Part shown: positions 42,030-49,092 of the stretch, piece by piece
How the letters are laid out: each line of letters begins with the position of its first letter
Position numbering within the stretch: position 1 is the first letter of the stretch
Assembly (NCBI GenBank): GCA_964228455.1
Contig: CAXQZM010000008.1
Span: forward strand, 1-49,092
Length of the DNA stretch: 49,092 bases
Direction: 5' to 3'
From: CAXQZM01 sp964228455
GTDB lineage: Bacteria > Pseudomonadota > Alphaproteobacteria > UBA7985
Translations under genes and position numbers: made by a program
The notes under the pieces: generated by a model
Seen by the model: the letters and a program-made list of their open reading frames with translations, nothing else
Database searches by the model: none
Told to the model about the DNA's origin: nothing

Positions 42030-43253
42030 TTAGACGTCTAGACCAAATTCAGAATGAAGAGCACGTACCGCAAGTTCCAGATATTCTTCAGCCACTAATA
42101 CGGAAACCTTTATCTCGGAAGTTGTTATCACTTTAATGTTAATTCCTTTCTCTGAGAGAGTTCGGAACATTTTCTGCGCCACACCAGAATTAGTTCGCAT
42201 GCCAACACCTACGATGGACACTTTTGCTACTTTGTCGTCAGCAACTAACTCTTGATAACCTATTTCAACTCGGCGGCTCTCCATCAATGAGACCGCTCTG
42301 TCCATATCTGTGTCCGTAACAGTGAAGGTCATGTCTGTTGCCTGGTTCTCATTAGTCTGAGACTGGACTATCATATCGACATTAATTCCCGCATCGCCAA
42401 GCGCAGAAAAAATCAGAGCTGAGGTCCCCGGACGATCTGGCACTCCGTTAAGAGTAATCCGCGCTTCAGCTTTAGAAAATGGTATACCGGTTACGTCTGC
42501 TGTTTCCATTACTTTCTCCTCCGGGACAATGAATGTCCCAGGTTTATTTTCAAAAGAGCTCAATACCTGCAATGGCATCTGATACCTCATTGCCAAAGCC
42601 ACAGAGCGAGTTTGTAAGACTTTCGCACCCAGAGAAGCCATCTCTAGCATCTCCTCATGACTAACCCTATCAATTTTCTGTGCTCTAGGTACCAGTCTAG
42701 GATCTGTAGTATATACCCCATCGACATCAGTATAGATGTCACACCGGTCTGCCTTCAATGCAGCTGCAATGGCAACCGCCGAGGTATCAGATCCGCCGCG
42801 GCCAAGAGTTGTCACCCTATCTAACGGAGATATCCCTTGAAATCCCGGAATAACAGCAACTTGTCGGTCTTGAGTCTCAAATCTTGCGATAATCTGTGAC
42901 CCATCAATATTGTCAATATTTGCGTTACCGTGCGAGTTTGAAGTTTTAAACGGCAATTGCCACGCTAACCAAGAGCGCGCCTCGACCCCCATGGATTGAA
43001 GAATTATTGCTAGCAGGCCAACGGTAACCTGTTCTCCAGTCGATACGACGGTATCATACTCACGCAAGTCATGCATCGGGTTAGCTACCTTGCATAGCTC
43101 GACCAAACGGTTGGTCTCACCAGACATAGCCGAGACCACAACAGCAACTTCATTGCCATCGTCCCACTCAGCCTTCACTCGACGCGCAACGGAACGTATG
43201 CGATCGATGTCACCTACCGATGTTCCACCAAATTTCATGACGATCCGCGCCAT
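42030..43253 (-). CDS. lysC: Aspartokinase
   Basis: 407 residues from the ATG at 43253 (MARIVMKFGGTSVGD), which has GGAAA seven bases upstream; a start five codons earlier is less likely. The kinase domain includes TLGRGGSDTSAVAIAAALKA and CDIYTDVDGVYTTDPR. Two C-terminal ACT domains follow (ARITLNGVPDRPG, VSIVGVGMRTNSGVAQKMF), indicating feedback control by lysine and/or threonine. It phosphorylates aspartate for lysine, threonine and methionine synthesis. It is divergent from ubiG, as in Rhodobacterales. Confidence 0.95.
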   Translation of the reverse strand: MARIVMKFGGTSVGDIDRIRSVARRVKAEWDDGNEVAVVVSAMSGETNRLVELCKVANPMHDLREYDTVVSTGEQVTVGLLAIILQSMGVEARSWLAWQLPFKTSNSHGNANIDNIDGSQIIARFETQDRQVAVIPGFQGISPLDRVTTLGRGGSDTSAVAIAAALKADRCDIYTDVDGVYTTDPRLVPRAQKIDRVSHEEMLEMASLGAKVLQTRSVALAMRYQMPLQVLSSFENKPGTFIVPEEKVMETADVTGIPFSKAEARITLNGVPDRPGTSALIFSALGDAGINVDMIVQSQTNENQATDMTFTVTDTDMDRAVSLMESRRVEIGYQELVADDKVAKVSIVGVGMRTNSGVAQKMFRTLSEKGINIKVITTSEIKVSVLVAEEYLELAVRALHSEFGLDV

Positions 43254-43378
43254 GCTGTTTCCAATCATATTTAAACCAGCGACTAATGCGCACTGGGGCT
43301 TGCAATTTGCGATCCCTTAACAAGATAAAGAGTTAGAACAAGTCTAACCTTTGCATCAAAGACCCGCAGAATACGCAC

Positions 43379-44203
43379 ATGGATATCCGCAGCGCTCATA
43401 TGGATCAAACTGAAAAGACTGCCTTTCGCAGCGCAACAGGGAGCGCCGAAGGTATCAGCATCGATATAGCTGAATTAGAGAAATTCACTGCAATGGCCGA
43501 CGCCTGGTGGGACCCACAGGGTAAGTTTCGACCACTTCACCAAATTAACCCGGTGCGACTAGAATATGTTGTAAGCGAGATTTGCGAGCATTTTGACTTG
43601 AACAGAGATATTCCCCAACCATTACTAGGTTTGAATATATTAGACGTGGGTTGTGGAGGCGGATTAGCTTGCGAACCTTTAGCTCGACTTGGGGCAACAG
43701 TAACTGGAGTCGATGCCGCAGCAGCCAACATTCCAGTTGCTAAAATTCATGCCGAAAAATCTGGTCTAGATATAGAGTATATCAATGCCACTGTGGAAGA
43801 ATTGGCCGAGAAAAATCTACGATTTGACGTAGTCCTCGCGCTTGAAATAATTGAGCATGTCAATGAGCCTCCTGCATTCGTTAAAGCACTTGGCGATGTG
43901 GTGAAATCTGATGGTTTTATCGTCATGTCGACTTTCAACAAAACGCCAAAGTCGTTTGCACTCGGAATTTTAGCGGCAGAGTACATTCTTGGCTGGTTAC
44001 CTCGAGGAACGCATGAGTGGGAACGGTTTGTAAGTCCGACAAAAATGGAGGAATGGGTAGAAGATCAAATTGGTTTATTTATGACCCGTAACCGCGGCAT
44101 GACCTATAACCCGCTGAGCGACAGGTGGAAGCTGAGCAAAGATTTATCCTGCAACTACCTTGCGACCTTTAAGGGACAGGATCGCGCAGAGCGAACCAGC
44201 TAA
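43379..44203 (+). CDS. ubiG: Ubiquinone biosynthesis O-methyltransferase UbiG
   Basis: 274 residues. The class I SAM-dependent fold is shown by ILDVGCGGGLACEPLARLGATVTGVDAA, then VVLALEIIEHVNEP and the membrane-contacting insertion region YILGWLPRGTHEWERFVSPTKMEEW. The N-terminal part MADAWWDPQGKFRPLHQINPVRLEYV is diagnostic of UbiG. It performs both O-methylations in ubiquinone synthesis. An ATG at 43400 is an alternative start; neither has a clear ribosome-binding site. Confidence 0.95.
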   Translation: MDIRSAHMDQTEKTAFRSATGSAEGISIDIAELEKFTAMADAWWDPQGKFRPLHQINPVRLEYVVSEICEHFDLNRDIPQPLLGLNILDVGCGGGLACEPLARLGATVTGVDAAAANIPVAKIHAEKSGLDIEYINATVEELAEKNLRFDVVLALEIIEHVNEPPAFVKALGDVVKSDGFIVMSTFNKTPKSFALGILAAEYILGWLPRGTHEWERFVSPTKMEEWVEDQIGLFMTRNRGMTYNPLSDRWKLSKDLSCNYLATFKGQDRAERTS

Positions 44204-44234
44204 TCAAGCTACCTCTTGCGTGCCGCGTTTCAGG

Positions 44235-44257
44235 CCCTAAAGCCGAAAGGCTATGGG
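44235..44257 (+). promoter_or_regulatory. GAAA-tetraloop hairpin over the cimA start
   Basis: AGCC-GAAA-GGCT (44241-44252) is a 4-base-pair stem with a GNRA tetraloop directly before the ATG at 44253. Outer CCC (44235-44237) and GGG (44255-44257) could extend it over the start codon. The AAAGG ribosome-binding site lies in the loop and 3' arm. Could tune cimA translation; short stem, so tentative. Confidence 0.3.
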
Positions 44258-45848
44258 AAAGTCCTACATACATATTTTCGATACAACTTTGCGCGACGGT
44301 GCCCAGACGCAAGGTGTAGATTTTTCGCTTCCAGATAAAAAGCGAATAACCGCTATGCTTGATGGGCTTGGTGTCGACTATATCGAGGGGGGTTGGCCAG
44401 GTGCAAATCCAACTGATGAAGCTTTTTTCGAAAACAAACCGGCGTTAGATAATGCCGAGTTTGTTGCGTTTGGAATGACACGCCGGCCTGGACGTTCAGC
44501 GTCCAATGACACGGCACTTTCCCCAATTTTGAACGCAGCAGCGGATGCTGGGTGCTTAGTCGGTAAATCTTGGGACTATCAAGTTGATGTGGCACTTGGC
44601 ATTGAGAAGACTGAAAATCTTGCAATGATTGGAGATAGCATCAGCGCCGTAAAGACTGCGCTCGGTCAAGCTTTCTACGATGCGGAGCACTTTTTCGACG
44701 GGTATAAAGCTAATCCCGAATATGCTCTTTCCTGCCTAGGATCGGCTTATGAAGCTGGCGCTCGGTGGCTAGTTCTCTGTGATACTAATGGGGGTACTCT
44801 GCCGGACGAGATAGCTCACATCGTAAGGGAAGTTACCAAAAAATTTCCCAAAGAAAAAATAGGCGTGCACCTACACAATGATACTGAGCAAGCAGTGGCG
44901 GGTTCGATTGCTGCAATAATAGCTGGCGCGCACCAAATTCAAGGCACCTTAAACGGAATTGGTGAGCGATGTGGAAATACAAATCTATGTTCTGTTATTG
45001 CAAACTTAAAACTTAAGTCTGGTCTAAATGAAAAGTTTGAAATTGGGATCCCTAGCGAAAATTTAACTAAAATCACAAAGATTAGTCGGACCTTTGACGA
45101 AATACTGGGAAGGATGCCAGCTAGACAGTCAGCATACGTTGGGAAAGCAGCGTTTGCTCACAAGGGAGGACTTCACGCCTCTGCCGTAGCTAAAGATCCT
45201 AGAACATATGAACATGTGGATCCTGAGGTGGTCGGAAATGCACGGCAGATTGTAGTCTCAGATCAATCAGGACGCGCCAACATTTTAGCTCACTTAGAGG
45301 ATATTGGTATTAATCTGGACCCTAACGATGACCGCATCCCCGGGTTGTTAGAAGAGGTTAAACGCCAGGAGGCAGAAACTGGCATCACATTTGATGGCGC
45401 AGATGCTTCGTTTGAGATCTTTGTCCGGCGTTATTTCGGTGAAAAACTATCTTTCTACACGCTCGATCGCTTCCGCGTAATTGATGAACGTCGTTGGAAT
45501 GCAAAAAATAAGGTCGTGACTGAGTCAGTAGCAATGGTGCAGCTTGGAGTTAGAGATAAAGAGTATTTAGAAGCAGCAAAGGGAAATGGCCCCGTGGACG
45601 CCTTGTCTGCTGCAATGCGACAGGCTTTAGCAGACGCCTATCCAGCGATTAATGAATTGCGCCTAATAGACTATCGGGTGCGTATACTCGATGGGGGAGC
45701 GGGCACAGCTGCCGTCACTCGTGTGTTAATCGAGAGTGAAAATTCATCTGGAGAGCGTTGGACCACCGTAGGGGTCTCTGAAAACATCATTGACGCTTCA
45801 TACTCAGCGCTGGATGATGCGATTACCTGGTTGCTTAGCCGCCGCTGA
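44253..45848 (+). CDS. cimA: (R)-citramalate synthase
   Basis: 531 residues. An N-terminal DRE-TIM metallolyase domain has FDTTLRDGAQTQGVDFS and the metal-binding HLHNDTEQAVAGS. The C-terminal LeuA-dimer-type regulatory domain (about residues 400-531) contains YRVRILDGGAGTAAVTRVLIES. The GAQTQGVDFS active-site segment and the EGGWPGANPTD region separate CimA from isopropylmalate and homocitrate synthases. It condenses pyruvate and acetyl-CoA to citramalate, giving a threonine-independent route to isoleucine. The regulatory domain suggests isoleucine feedback. Confidence 0.93.
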   Translation: MGKSYIHIFDTTLRDGAQTQGVDFSLPDKKRITAMLDGLGVDYIEGGWPGANPTDEAFFENKPALDNAEFVAFGMTRRPGRSASNDTALSPILNAAADAGCLVGKSWDYQVDVALGIEKTENLAMIGDSISAVKTALGQAFYDAEHFFDGYKANPEYALSCLGSAYEAGARWLVLCDTNGGTLPDEIAHIVREVTKKFPKEKIGVHLHNDTEQAVAGSIAAIIAGAHQIQGTLNGIGERCGNTNLCSVIANLKLKSGLNEKFEIGIPSENLTKITKISRTFDEILGRMPARQSAYVGKAAFAHKGGLHASAVAKDPRTYEHVDPEVVGNARQIVVSDQSGRANILAHLEDIGINLDPNDDRIPGLLEEVKRQEAETGITFDGADASFEIFVRRYFGEKLSFYTLDRFRVIDERRWNAKNKVVTESVAMVQLGVRDKEYLEAAKGNGPVDALSAAMRQALADAYPAINELRLIDYRVRILDGGAGTAAVTRVLIESENSSGERWTTVGVSENIIDASYSALDDAITWLLSRR

Positions 45849-45852
45849 AACT

Positions 45853-46569
45853 ATGAATGTGAAACCATGCGTCGTTTTAGTACGCCCTCAAATGGGAGAT
45901 AATATTGGAGCGGCTGCTCGTGCCATGATGAATTGTGGGCTCGATGATTTAAGGTTAGTCGGCCCGCGCGATGGCTGGCCAAATGACCGTGCCTATGTAC
46001 TTGCGAGCGGTGCAGATCGAATACTAGATCATGCAAAAATATACGATAGCGTGGGAGCCGCCACAGCCGATTGCGTGCATGTTTACGCAACTACCGCGCG
46101 TCAACGAGAACAAGTCAAACCAGAAGTTTCAGCTAGAGAATTCGCATGCGAAGTAAGTAAACATGATGATAAAGTTGGAATTCTGTTTGGAAAAGAATCA
46201 GTGGGTTTATCTAATGATGAAATAGCCGAAGCTAACACCATTTTGCACATCCCAATGAATCCAGAGCATTTCTCCTTAAACTTAGCTCAAGCAGTCTTGC
46301 TCGTCGCATATGAATGGCGCCAAGCCTCCACTTCTTATGAGCCATCCGTTGGCAAACCCCCGCAGCCCCTTGCACCTAAACGTGAGGTTGATTTATTACT
46401 GGATAGGTTGGTGGCAGATTTGGATGTGCGTGGCTTCTTTGTAGTTCCAGAGAAACGAGATAGAATGATCCGCAATGTAAAAAATATTTTCACGGGTCGC
46501 CCACTTACTAGCCGAGAAGTATCAACTCTGCATGGAATAATGGCGTTTCTTAAAGGCCAGGGCAAATAA
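45853..46569 (+). CDS. trmJ: tRNA (cytidine/uridine-2'-O-)-methyltransferase TrmJ-like
   Basis: 238 residues from the ATG at 45853, four bases after the cimA stop; the frame is open upstream inside cimA but lacks family similarity there. The SPOUT/SpoU knot motifs are clear: VLVRPQMGDNIGAAARAMMNCG, GILFGKESVGLSNDEI and IPMNPEHFSLNLAQAVLLVAYEW. TrmJ methylates the 2'-O of tRNA nucleotide 32. The C-terminal extension with DLDVRGFFVVPEKRDRMIRNVKNIF supports TrmJ over TrmH or TrmL. Confidence 0.9.
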   Translation: MNVKPCVVLVRPQMGDNIGAAARAMMNCGLDDLRLVGPRDGWPNDRAYVLASGADRILDHAKIYDSVGAATADCVHVYATTARQREQVKPEVSAREFACEVSKHDDKVGILFGKESVGLSNDEIAEANTILHIPMNPEHFSLNLAQAVLLVAYEWRQASTSYEPSVGKPPQPLAPKREVDLLLDRLVADLDVRGFFVVPEKRDRMIRNVKNIFTGRPLTSREVSTLHGIMAFLKGQGK

Positions 46570-46580
46570 ACCTTGTGAAT

Positions 46581-46670
46581 CGGGTGTCACCACTTTAAGG
46601 GCGGGGCTCCCTGAAACGTGGATGACTGTCGGGTGGCACCATCCCAAGACTTTTCAAAGTCTTTAATGGG
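46581..46670 (+). promoter_or_regulatory. Structured leader upstream of rpsD
   Basis: The 139-base trmJ-rpsD gap contains two near-identical copies of CGGGTGNCACCA (46581-46592 and 46630-46641). A strong hairpin follows: AAGACTT-TTCA-AAGTCTT (46646-46663), flanked by CCC and GGG that may extend it. No T-run follows, so it is not a simple terminator. Autogenous control by S4 is a reasonable guess. Confidence 0.5.
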
Positions 46671-46708
46671 TCAAAAAATCGAGAATCTTCCAATTCTAGG
46701 AGACCGTT

Positions 46709-47326
46709 ATGTCAAAGCGTATAAGCGCTAAATATAAAATTGACCGCCGCTTAGGTGTTAACCTGTGGGGCAGACCTAAATCACCATTTAATTCGAGACC
46801 CTATGGACCCGGCCAACATGGGCAAGCCCGTAAGAAAAAGCCTACTGATTTCGGAATTCAGTTGATGGCAAAGCAAAAGCTTAAGGGTTATTATGGTAAC
46901 ATATCAGAAAAGCAGTTTCGCCGTTACTATGATGAAGCATCCCGCCAAAAAGGTGATACCTCTCAAAACTTAATTGGTTTGCTAGAGTGCCGGTTAGATG
47001 CGGTTGTCTATCGAGCAAAATTTGTTCCGACGGTATTTGCGTCTCGTCAGTTTATCAACCATGGACACGTTGCAGTTAATGGCAAAAAAGTTACCATCCC
47101 GTCATACCAAGTAAAACTTGGTGACGTTGTAGAAGTGCGCCAAAAAGCTCGTGAAATTCCGCTCGTGATTGAGGCACTGACCCTTCCTGAGCGCGATGTT
47201 CCTGAATATATAGACATGGATCCAAAGAAAATGAGCGCATCTATGACCCGGGTGCCGTCTTTAGACGACGTCCCCTACCCAGTTCAGATGGAGCCAAACT
47301 TAGTTATCGAATTCTATTCCCGCTAG
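46709..47326 (+). CDS. rpsD: 30S ribosomal protein S4
   Basis: 205 residues of standard S4: an N-terminal RNA-binding part (YKIDRRLGVNLWGRPKSP, SRPYGPGQHGQARKKKPTDFG) and the S4 domain (LECRLDAVVYRAKFVPTVFASRQFINHGHVAVNGKKV). It is a primary 16S rRNA-binding protein. As in many alphaproteobacteria it is a single gene outside the large ribosomal operons. The N-terminal region lacks a zinc-binding cysteine set. An AGGAG ribosome-binding site lies just before the ATG, after the structured leader. Confidence 0.98.
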   Translation: MSKRISAKYKIDRRLGVNLWGRPKSPFNSRPYGPGQHGQARKKKPTDFGIQLMAKQKLKGYYGNISEKQFRRYYDEASRQKGDTSQNLIGLLECRLDAVVYRAKFVPTVFASRQFINHGHVAVNGKKVTIPSYQVKLGDVVEVRQKAREIPLVIEALTLPERDVPEYIDMDPKKMSASMTRVPSLDDVPYPVQMEPNLVIEFYSR

Positions 47327-47452
47327 CCCTTAGTGGGATATCAGCATCACTCTGAAATATCTTTGCCGAGTGAACTAATCTCAAAGAAAAATATTGAAAG
47401 TGTGCGGCTTTGCCGAGAGGTCGCCACTTCTTTATGATCCAAAGATTAGATT

Positions 47453-47905
47453 ATGGACCAGAAAAAACTTTATCAAAAACTTAGAAGTTTGTGCGAGGGA
47501 GAGACTGACCTGGTTACTCTTATGGCAACAGTTTCTTGTGAGGTATACTCATATGATAGTCGCTGCTCTTGGACGGGGTTTTATAGAGTAGTTGGGCCTG
47601 AGCTTCTAAAAGTAGGTCCATATCAAGGTGGCCACGGTTGCTTGAGAATACCGTTTAACCGGGGAGTTTGCGGCGCAGCAGCAAGAAGCGGAAAGCCACA
47701 GTTAGTTGGTAACGTTGAAACTTATCCTGATCATATTGCGTGCTCCTCGGAAACTAAGTCTGAGCTTGTCCTCCCTGTATATAATAAAAACAAAGAGTTA
47801 ATCGCAGTTTTTGATCTAGATTCTGAAAAATTGAATGCTTTCAGTAATGAGGATGTCGACTTTTACGAAGGCTTGCTAACTGATATATTCGGCGTCGTCG
47901 CATAA
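47453..47905 (+). CDS. msrC: Free methionine-(R)-sulfoxide reductase (GAF-domain fRMsr)
   Basis: The 150-residue single GAF domain carries the three catalytic cysteines of fRMsr: Cys63 (GCLRIPF), Cys73 (RGVCGAAA) and Cys97 (DHIACSSETKSE), in the same contexts as E. coli MsrC, together with WTGFYRVVGPELLKVGPYQG. It reduces free methionine R-sulfoxide, probably using thioredoxin. All three cysteines being present argues against a non-catalytic GAF sensor. The gene stands alone between rpsD and apt. Confidence 0.92.
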   Translation: MDQKKLYQKLRSLCEGETDLVTLMATVSCEVYSYDSRCSWTGFYRVVGPELLKVGPYQGGHGCLRIPFNRGVCGAAARSGKPQLVGNVETYPDHIACSSETKSELVLPVYNKNKELIAVFDLDSEKLNAFSNEDVDFYEGLLTDIFGVVA

Positions 47906-48048
47906 TGCTTTACGCCACTCTTCAAGTTTAAAGATACCTAAAGTAAAAGAATGAGCTTATCCACGGCCAAATACCGCATAATTGACTGCAATTAATCAAT
48001 TTCAGGCCTCAACCATGAATTCAAATCATCTATCGGTTACCAATTGAA

Positions 48049-48555
48049 ATGACAAATACCGAACGCTTCGACGCCCTATTAGAGACTATACAAGATTTCC
48101 CAAAAGATGGGATAGTTTTTAAAGACATTTCGCCTCTACTTCTGAATGCCTTCGGGGATTTTATTGATGAAATGTCAAATAGAATAACCGACTGGGGCAA
48201 GATAGACCATGTCGCAGGTTTAGAGGCCAGGGGCTTCCCTTTTGCAGCGGCTCTTGCTTACAAACATGGAAAGGGATTTTTGATGCTGAGGAAAGCAGGA
48301 AAATTACCTCCCCCCACTGTCCAACAAGCCTACGATTTAGAATATGGTAAAGCTGTTCTGGAGTGCAAACAAGGAACCGGTAGAGTTCTCATAGTAGATG
48401 ACGTACTTGCCACGGGCGGCTCAATGTCGGCTAGCGTATCTCTAGTTCGCTTAGCGGGATACGAAGCTGTTGGCACACTTGCCGCAAGCCGCCTTACTTT
48501 CTTGAATCAAAAATTACCTCATGACCTAAACCATGATTGGATTTTAGAGATTTAG
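48049..48555 (+). CDS. apt: Adenine phosphoribosyltransferase
   Basis: The 168-residue type I phosphoribosyltransferase has the PRPP-binding VLIVDDVLATGGSM, the N-terminal IQDFPKDGIVFKDISPLL hood and GLEARGFPFAAALAY. It converts adenine and PRPP to AMP. Its stop codon overlaps that of the convergent nucleoside hydrolase gene by four bases, pairing base release with base salvage in the same place. Confidence 0.95.
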   Translation: MTNTERFDALLETIQDFPKDGIVFKDISPLLLNAFGDFIDEMSNRITDWGKIDHVAGLEARGFPFAAALAYKHGKGFLMLRKAGKLPPPTVQQAYDLEYGKAVLECKQGTGRVLIVDDVLATGGSMSASVSLVRLAGYEAVGTLAASRLTFLNQKLPHDLNHDWILEI

Positions 48556-49092
48556 TCTTGAGCCTTTAAAGTATCCATAAATTTCTTCTTAACCCGATCA
48601 TCAACGCCCACTGCAACTTTCTGTGCTCTTATAGTTCCATAAGGAGCAATCACAGATCGACCAATTTCTTCTCCATCGATAATTACGTCTACTGGATGTT
48701 CTTCGAAACTAAACAACTCCGGATTTGTAGCGCAAATTATAGCTAGTGGATCGTGCAAAAAACAGCCCTGCTCGCCTCTAACTCGCACATAAAAATCAAT
48801 ATAGAAATTAGCTATATCAGCTAAGAACTTACCCAAACGAGGAGCTTCTAAAGCTATCTGCAACATATCTTCGCGCGTTGCCCAAGTGCGATGGGTTGCA
48901 TCAAGCCCCATCATAACAACTTCGCAATTTGCAGACATCACAATTTGCGCAGCGTGTGGATCGTTATAAAAATTTGCCTCTGCATAACTGGTTATATTGC
49001 CCCCCTCCCGGATTGATCCTCCCATCAGCACAATTTTTTTCACATTTTTTGCAAATGAAGAATCTCGCTGAATAGCAGTTGCGATATTTGTC
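48552..49092 (-). CDS. Inosine/uridine-preferring nucleoside hydrolase, 5' end cut by window edge
   Basis: The minus-strand frame is open to the window edge, giving about 179 residues of the C-terminal part. It includes TNIATAI and KKIVLMGGS (the GPLTN...IVLMGG region of the family), EANFYNDPHAA and the active-site pair in CFLHDPLAII. The GTG at 49043 is not the true start, because family-typical sequence continues upstream of it. Nucleoside hydrolases split nucleosides to base and ribose; the adjacent apt could recover adenine. The calcium-binding N-terminal aspartates lie outside the window. Confidence 0.88.
   Translation of the reverse strand, partial: TNIATAIQRDSSFAKNVKKIVLMGGSIREGGNITSYAEANFYNDPHAAQIVMSANCEVVMMGLDATHRTWATREDMLQIALEAPRLGKFLADIANFYIDFYVRVRGEQGCFLHDPLAIICATNPELFSFEEHPVDVIIDGEEIGRSVIAPYGTIRAQKVAVGVDDRVKKKFMDTLKAQD

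Noticed and set aside
49043..49043. GTG at 49043 as the start of the nucleoside hydrolase
   Set aside because: Family-typical sequence (TNIATAI...FAKN) continues upstream in frame to the window edge, so this is an internal codon.
1..49092. CRISPR arrays, insertion sequences, prophage genes or rRNA
   Set aside because: No regularly spaced repeats, transposase motifs, phage structural genes or rRNA-like sequence were seen on either strand.

Overview
The window looks like a chromosomal segment from a marine alphaproteobacterium, most likely Rhodobacterales or a close relative. This is inferred from gene content and order: a heterotetrameric sarcosine oxidase operon, an agl alpha-glucoside ABC operon, a four-domain pyruvate carboxylase, the small PurL type paired with PurS and PurQ, a WCGPC-type CnoX next to a LON-domain gene, and lysC facing ubiG. 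By eye the base composition is balanced, less GC-rich than most cultured relatives. I see no insertion sequence, prophage, CRISPR array or rRNA. Coding density is high, and no stretch over 300 bases lacks a gene.

Layout. 1-4486 (minus strand): LON-domain protein (cut by the window edge), CnoX thioredoxin, ProX-type prolyl-tRNA deacylase, thioredoxin reductase, a 2-oxoglutarate/Fe(II) oxygenase and thymidine kinase. 4530-7033 (plus): a ferredoxin-ASKHA (RACo-type) corrinoid-protein activase and a MAPEG membrane protein. 7094-13871: a GlxA/GbdR-like regulator divergent from soxB-soxD-soxA-soxG, then an SCP2 protein. 13965-17420 (minus): pyruvate carboxylase. 17657-19182: sfsA and map. 19373-26771 (plus): purB, an NRDE/TANGO2-family gene, purC-purS-purQ-purL, bolA, grxD and a VOC protein. 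26830-30956: a CIA30-family secreted protein, a TRAP transporter (dctPQM-like) and an Rrf2 regulator. 31113-38762 (minus): the alpha-glucoside system, transcribed as aglR, then aglE-aglF-aglG-aglA-aglK. 38937-40135: tRNA-Gly(TCC) and zapE. 40164-43253 (minus): an exported protein of uncertain family and aspartokinase. 43379-48555 (plus): ubiG, cimA, trmJ, rpsD, msrC and apt. A nucleoside hydrolase on the minus strand runs off the right edge.

How the genes fit together. The sox operon breaks sarcosine down to glycine and a one-carbon unit. The RACo-type activase nearby could serve corrinoid-dependent demethylation of betaine-type compounds upstream of sarcosine, but no corrinoid methyltransferase is in the window. 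The pur block covers much of IMP synthesis, and apt with the nucleoside hydrolase covers purine salvage. CnoX, thioredoxin reductase, MsrC, BolA and monothiol glutaredoxin form a scattered redox and Fe-S set. The agl operon has a clear control region: a sigma70-like promoter overlapped by a perfect 16-bp LacI-type palindrome, and a strong intrinsic terminator right after the binding-protein gene.

I did not find a convincing new multi-gene system. The items most worth a second look are regulatory: the rpsD leader, a hairpin covering the ribosome-binding site of the VOC gene, palindromes at pyc/sfsA and dctM/rrf2, and the aglE-aglF terminator. Two gene-level items also stand out: the isolated RACo-type activase and the large exported protein before zapE.
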